A DNA stretch of 64,000 nucleotides from Phormidesmis sp963710175 (GTDB lineage: Bacteria; Cyanobacteriota; Cyanobacteriia; Phormidesmidales; Phormidesmidaceae). The DNA lies in assembly GCA_963710175.1 (NCBI GenBank), contig CAVPZC010000001.1, forward strand, positions 1,736,001-1,800,000, given 5' to 3'. Positions 61,890 through 64,000 of this stretch are shown here, piece by piece (position 1 is the first letter of the stretch; every line of letters begins with the position of its first letter). Made by a program: the position numbers and the translations under genes. The notes under the pieces are model-generated. The model did no database searches. It worked only from the letters and a program-made list of their open reading frames with translations, and was not told the DNA's origin.

Positions 61890-62531
61890 CTAGGCCGCAA
61901 CGGGCTGAATTTGACGAACGTAGGTAACAAAGTTGCTGAGAATTTGCAGACCCGCCGTCGACGACTTTTCGGGGTGAAACTGAAGGGCCATCAGGTTGCC
62001 TTGAGCCACAGCAGCGGTGACGGTTTGGCTGCCGTGGGTAACGGTTGCCGCATTGATAGCCGGGTCGCTGGGGGCGGCGTAGAAAGAATGCACAAAGTAC
62101 ACCCAATCCTCTGCGGGAATATCTCGCCAGAGCGGGCAGTCAGGCTGAGTCAGCGCCAGCTGGTTCCAGCCCATGTGAGGAATCGTCAGACCGGGTTCAC
62201 GCTGAAACCGACGAACCATGCCTGGGAAAATGCCGAGACCGGGTTCACTTCCTTCTTCACTGCCTTCAAACAAAACTTGTAAGCCCACACAGATGCCGAG
62301 GAAAGGCCTGCCACTGCGGGCAATGCGGCGGAGTGGATCGATTAGGTGACGCGATCGCAAATGCTGCATAGCCGGGTCAAACGCGCCCACACCGGGCAAA
62401 ACCACCCCGTCTGCTCGCTCAATCTCAGCCACCGAATCGGTAATTAGAGTCGTGGCTCCGGCAGCTTGCAGCCCCTTACAGGCAGAGTGCAAATTGCCCA
62501 TGTCGTAGTCAATTACAGCAATGGTGGTCAC
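61890..62531 (-). CDS. hisH: Imidazole glycerol phosphate synthase, glutaminase subunit
   Basis: Supplies ammonia from glutamine to HisF in histidine synthesis. From GTG 62531 the product is 213 residues, normal for HisH, starting TTIAVIDYDMGNLHSACKGL; ATG 62567 would add 12 non-conserved residues. The class I amidotransferase triad is seen as FLGICVGLQVLFEGSEEG (Cys) and MALQFHPEKS (His, Glu). hisF is not adjacent. The start region lies about 70 bases from TIR element copy C. Confidence 0.95.
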   Translation of the reverse strand: MTTIAVIDYDMGNLHSACKGLQAAGATTLITDSVAEIERADGVVLPGVGAFDPAMQHLRSRHLIDPLRRIARSGRPFLGICVGLQVLFEGSEEGSEPGLGIFPGMVRRFQREPGLTIPHMGWNQLALTQPDCPLWRDIPAEDWVYFVHSFYAAPSDPAINAATVTHGSQTVTAAVAQGNLMALQFHPEKSSTAGLQILSNFVTYVRQIQPVAA

Positions 62532-62603
62532 GGGGCGAGCCTCCAGCAAACTTCTCAGAGCGGGCATTCAGTTAGAGATAGAATCTTTACTACTCTAACC
62601 TGA

Positions 62604-62799
62604 GTTCGGGATAAGCAACTCATGCTTATTGCCCGAAGCAAGTCCCTTCTGGAAGGGTGGCCCGCAGGGTCGGGATGGGTCGGCAACGTGCGCTACACAC
62701 CGAAACCCATCCCTGCGCCCCTCTAGGGGGGATCTACTTTAGGCTATGTGTTAAAAAGCGCCGACAGTCTGGCATCACAGGCAATCACCTATCCCGAAC
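62604..62799. repeat. TIR element (GTTCGGGATAAG ends), copy C
   Basis: 196 bases, about eight differences from copy B at 54818. The right terminal repeat has one changed base (CCTATCCCGAAC). The central stem pairs better than in copy B (CGCAGGG/ATGGGT with CCCTGCG/ACCCAT), and the right hairpin reads CCCCTCTAGGGGGG. A short direct repeat TACTCTA is found at 62591-62597 and 62806-62812. It lies between divergent hisH and the C15-like gene, where promoters are expected. Confidence 0.85.
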
Positions 62800-62868
62800 T
62801 GACGTTACTCTACTGTGAAACTCTAGCGCTAGATCATTGCTTACCCTTTCTGGCTCTCAGCTGACAAA

Positions 62869-63378
62869 ATGAAGACAGGCCCGCTGCTAATCACCACCTT
62901 CCAGCCTTGGCGTGCCCATCAGCGCTCCAATTCGTCCGACGATTTGGTTGCCGATCTGCATAGCCAAAAGCGGCTGCCTGCCGATACAATCTGGCTGCGG
63001 CAAGTGCCCGTCAGCTTTCAGATGGCGCCGCTGCGGGTGATTGGCGAAATTTATCGTCTGCGGCCTCGCACCGTCATCTGCTGTGGCATGGCCGAAGGGC
63101 GCGCTTGCTTATCTTTAGAGCAGCAGGCAAAAGGCCGCCGGGTGCTACAAACGTCTGTCGATCTGTCAGCGCTGGTAATGGGGACAGCGCTAAGTGAGGT
63201 CAGCAACGATGCGGGCTGGTACGTTTGTAATCATCTCTACTACAGCGTTTTAGAGTTTATTGAGCAGCTAAACTTGGAGACCCAGGGACTGTTTGTCCAT
63301 ATCCCAACTTTGCGCCCGCCCAGCAAAGCCTTGATTTTGAACGATTTTGTTCACATCGCTGCGCGGCTGTCCCCATAG
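62869..63378 (+). CDS. Pyroglutamyl-peptidase (C15)-like protein
   Basis: A 169-residue protein of the C15 peptidase fold, shorter than the usual 200-215. Visible landmarks are LLITTFQPWRAHQRSNSS at the N-terminus (the family's GFxPF-like start), CGMAEGRACLSLEQQA with the acidic residue of the triad, NDAGWYVCNHLYYSVLEF with the candidate catalytic cysteine, and FVHIPTL with the histidine. The triad therefore appears intact, so removal of N-terminal pyroglutamate is plausible. The region between the first strand and the GMAEGR loop is compressed. Confidence 0.85.
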   Translation: MKTGPLLITTFQPWRAHQRSNSSDDLVADLHSQKRLPADTIWLRQVPVSFQMAPLRVIGEIYRLRPRTVICCGMAEGRACLSLEQQAKGRRVLQTSVDLSALVMGTALSEVSNDAGWYVCNHLYYSVLEFIEQLNLETQGLFVHIPTLRPPSKALILNDFVHIAARLSP

Positions 63379-63420
63379 AGTATTTACTCATAAAGCACAC
63401 GTTAATTTTGGAAGTGACCT

Positions 63421-64000
63421 ATGTTCGCCTGGCTGACTGCAACCTTACTGGCACAAACTCTGGCGCAAGCGGAGACGTTAGCGCAAGCAGAGACGCCGCC
63501 TGTAGAAAGAGTAGTGGAGCAGCAGGTCAGGCCGCTACCCGGTCAGCTCGATGGCATACCGGTTTTTAATAGCAACAGCCCTGAATTAGTCGGTGAGCCG
63601 GGTATTTTGCTTTCTACGTTTCCGCCTGAGGGCATGGCCGTGCCGGAGGCCCATCTTAATTTTCCGCTAGCGGGACGGTTTGATGTGTTTGCGCATCATG
63701 TCTATAAGGTAGAAGCTTCTGAAGCGCTGGATAGTCTGTACCTGGGCGTCTTGGTCCATAACCCCAGCGCCGAGCCGGTAACTGTGCGAGTGCTGGCAGG
63801 CGCTAGCTATCTGAGTCAGCCGGATGCGCTTTTTATTCAGCTGCCTGATTTTGTGAATTTTGGCCCGCGCAATCCTGTCTTTGCAGGGCCAGGTAGCCGG
63901 GTGATGGGCGATATTTTGCGGGGCCAGCGGCAGGAGATTTTTCCAGCATCGCTGACCATTGCGCCGGGCGAGAGCGAAATGCTTTTGAATCAGCCGATTC
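63421..64000 (+). CDS. DUF3370-family exported protein, 5' part (runs off the window)
   Basis: ATG 63421 opens a frame that continues to the window edge (193 codons seen). It has a short hydrophobic leader (MFAWLTATLLAQTLAQ), a small ETLAQAET repeat, then the DUF3370 pattern: GQLDGIPVFNSNSPELVGEP, GILLSTFPPEGMAVPEAHLN, GRFDVFAHHVYK, YLGVLVHNPSAEPVTV and GPGSRVMGDILRGQRQE. DUF3370 is a cyanobacterial envelope family without known function. Confidence 0.85.
   Translation, partial: MFAWLTATLLAQTLAQAETLAQAETPPVERVVEQQVRPLPGQLDGIPVFNSNSPELVGEPGILLSTFPPEGMAVPEAHLNFPLAGRFDVFAHHVYKVEASEALDSLYLGVLVHNPSAEPVTVRVLAGASYLSQPDALFIQLPDFVNFGPRNPVFAGPGSRVMGDILRGQRQEIFPASLTIAPGESEMLLNQPI

Overview
The window reads as the chromosome of a cyanobacterium. 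The octamer GCGATCGC (HIP1) recurs throughout. Many products belong to families typical of, or restricted to, cyanobacteria: a GUN4-domain protein, DUF3038 and DUF3370 proteins, a caspase-domain protein, an HTH-GrpE fusion and a stand-alone CofH for deazaflavin synthesis. The window is GC-rich, except for a short AT-richer stretch around 34.2-36.2 kb. A Leptolyngbya- or Synechococcus-like filamentous or picoplanktonic lineage is possible, but I cannot name a species. I saw no rRNA, tRNA or CRISPR array.

Layout. 0-5.4 kb: uracil metabolism (DUF1688/URC4 and upp), an alkylation-repair pair (an Ada-AlkA type protein with a large internal gap, coupled to an O6-methylguanine methyltransferase) and alaS. 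6-18.3 kb: a diguanylate cyclase, an FtsH-peptidase-like membrane protein, a VanY-type carboxypeptidase, a phosphoribosyltransferase, a GPH symporter with a YwqG-like protein, a UbiB-family kinase, a HAD phosphatase overlapping a GUN4 protein, a NarL-type regulator and icd. 18.3-26.3 kb: mostly cyanobacterial proteins of unknown role, including a caspase-fold protein lacking both catalytic residues, and a secreted TPR protein. 26.3-33 kb: a cell-envelope glycosylation cluster (two GT2 enzymes, two GtrA domains, two large GT-C-like membrane proteins).

33-36.9 kb is a small accessory island. It is bounded by two direct copies of the same transposase (one frameshifted, one a fragment) and an IS256-type remnant. 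It carries a LexA/UmuD-type S24 peptidase gene, a small gene preceded by a perfect match to the cyanobacterial LexA box, a 22-bp perfect palindrome and strong hairpins. I found no HIP1 site in it.

36.9-64 kb returns to core genes: an OmpR-type regulator, leuS, a gamma-glutamylcyclotransferase-like protein, cofH, ggt, a pterin dehydratase, BON, DUF2993 and SpoIID proteins, a broken sulfiredoxin gene, an HTH-GrpE protein, a minus-strand run DUF3038-aroK-argB-rimK-metallophosphoesterase, a GAF/PAS/GGDEF/EAL protein, an RsbU/RsbW-like switch pair, a VanX-type dipeptidase, hisH, a C15-peptidase-like protein and the start of a DUF3370 gene.

The most interesting non-coding signals are two families of small dispersed elements. 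The first is about 105 bp, with ends TATAGC/GCTATA and a 10-bp hairpin around an ATGCAT loop. Its two subfamilies differ at four stem positions, and every change is compensated. The second is about 200 bp, with terminal repeats GTTCGGGATAAG and a conserved layout of hairpin, central stem and hairpin, despite unrelated interior sequence.
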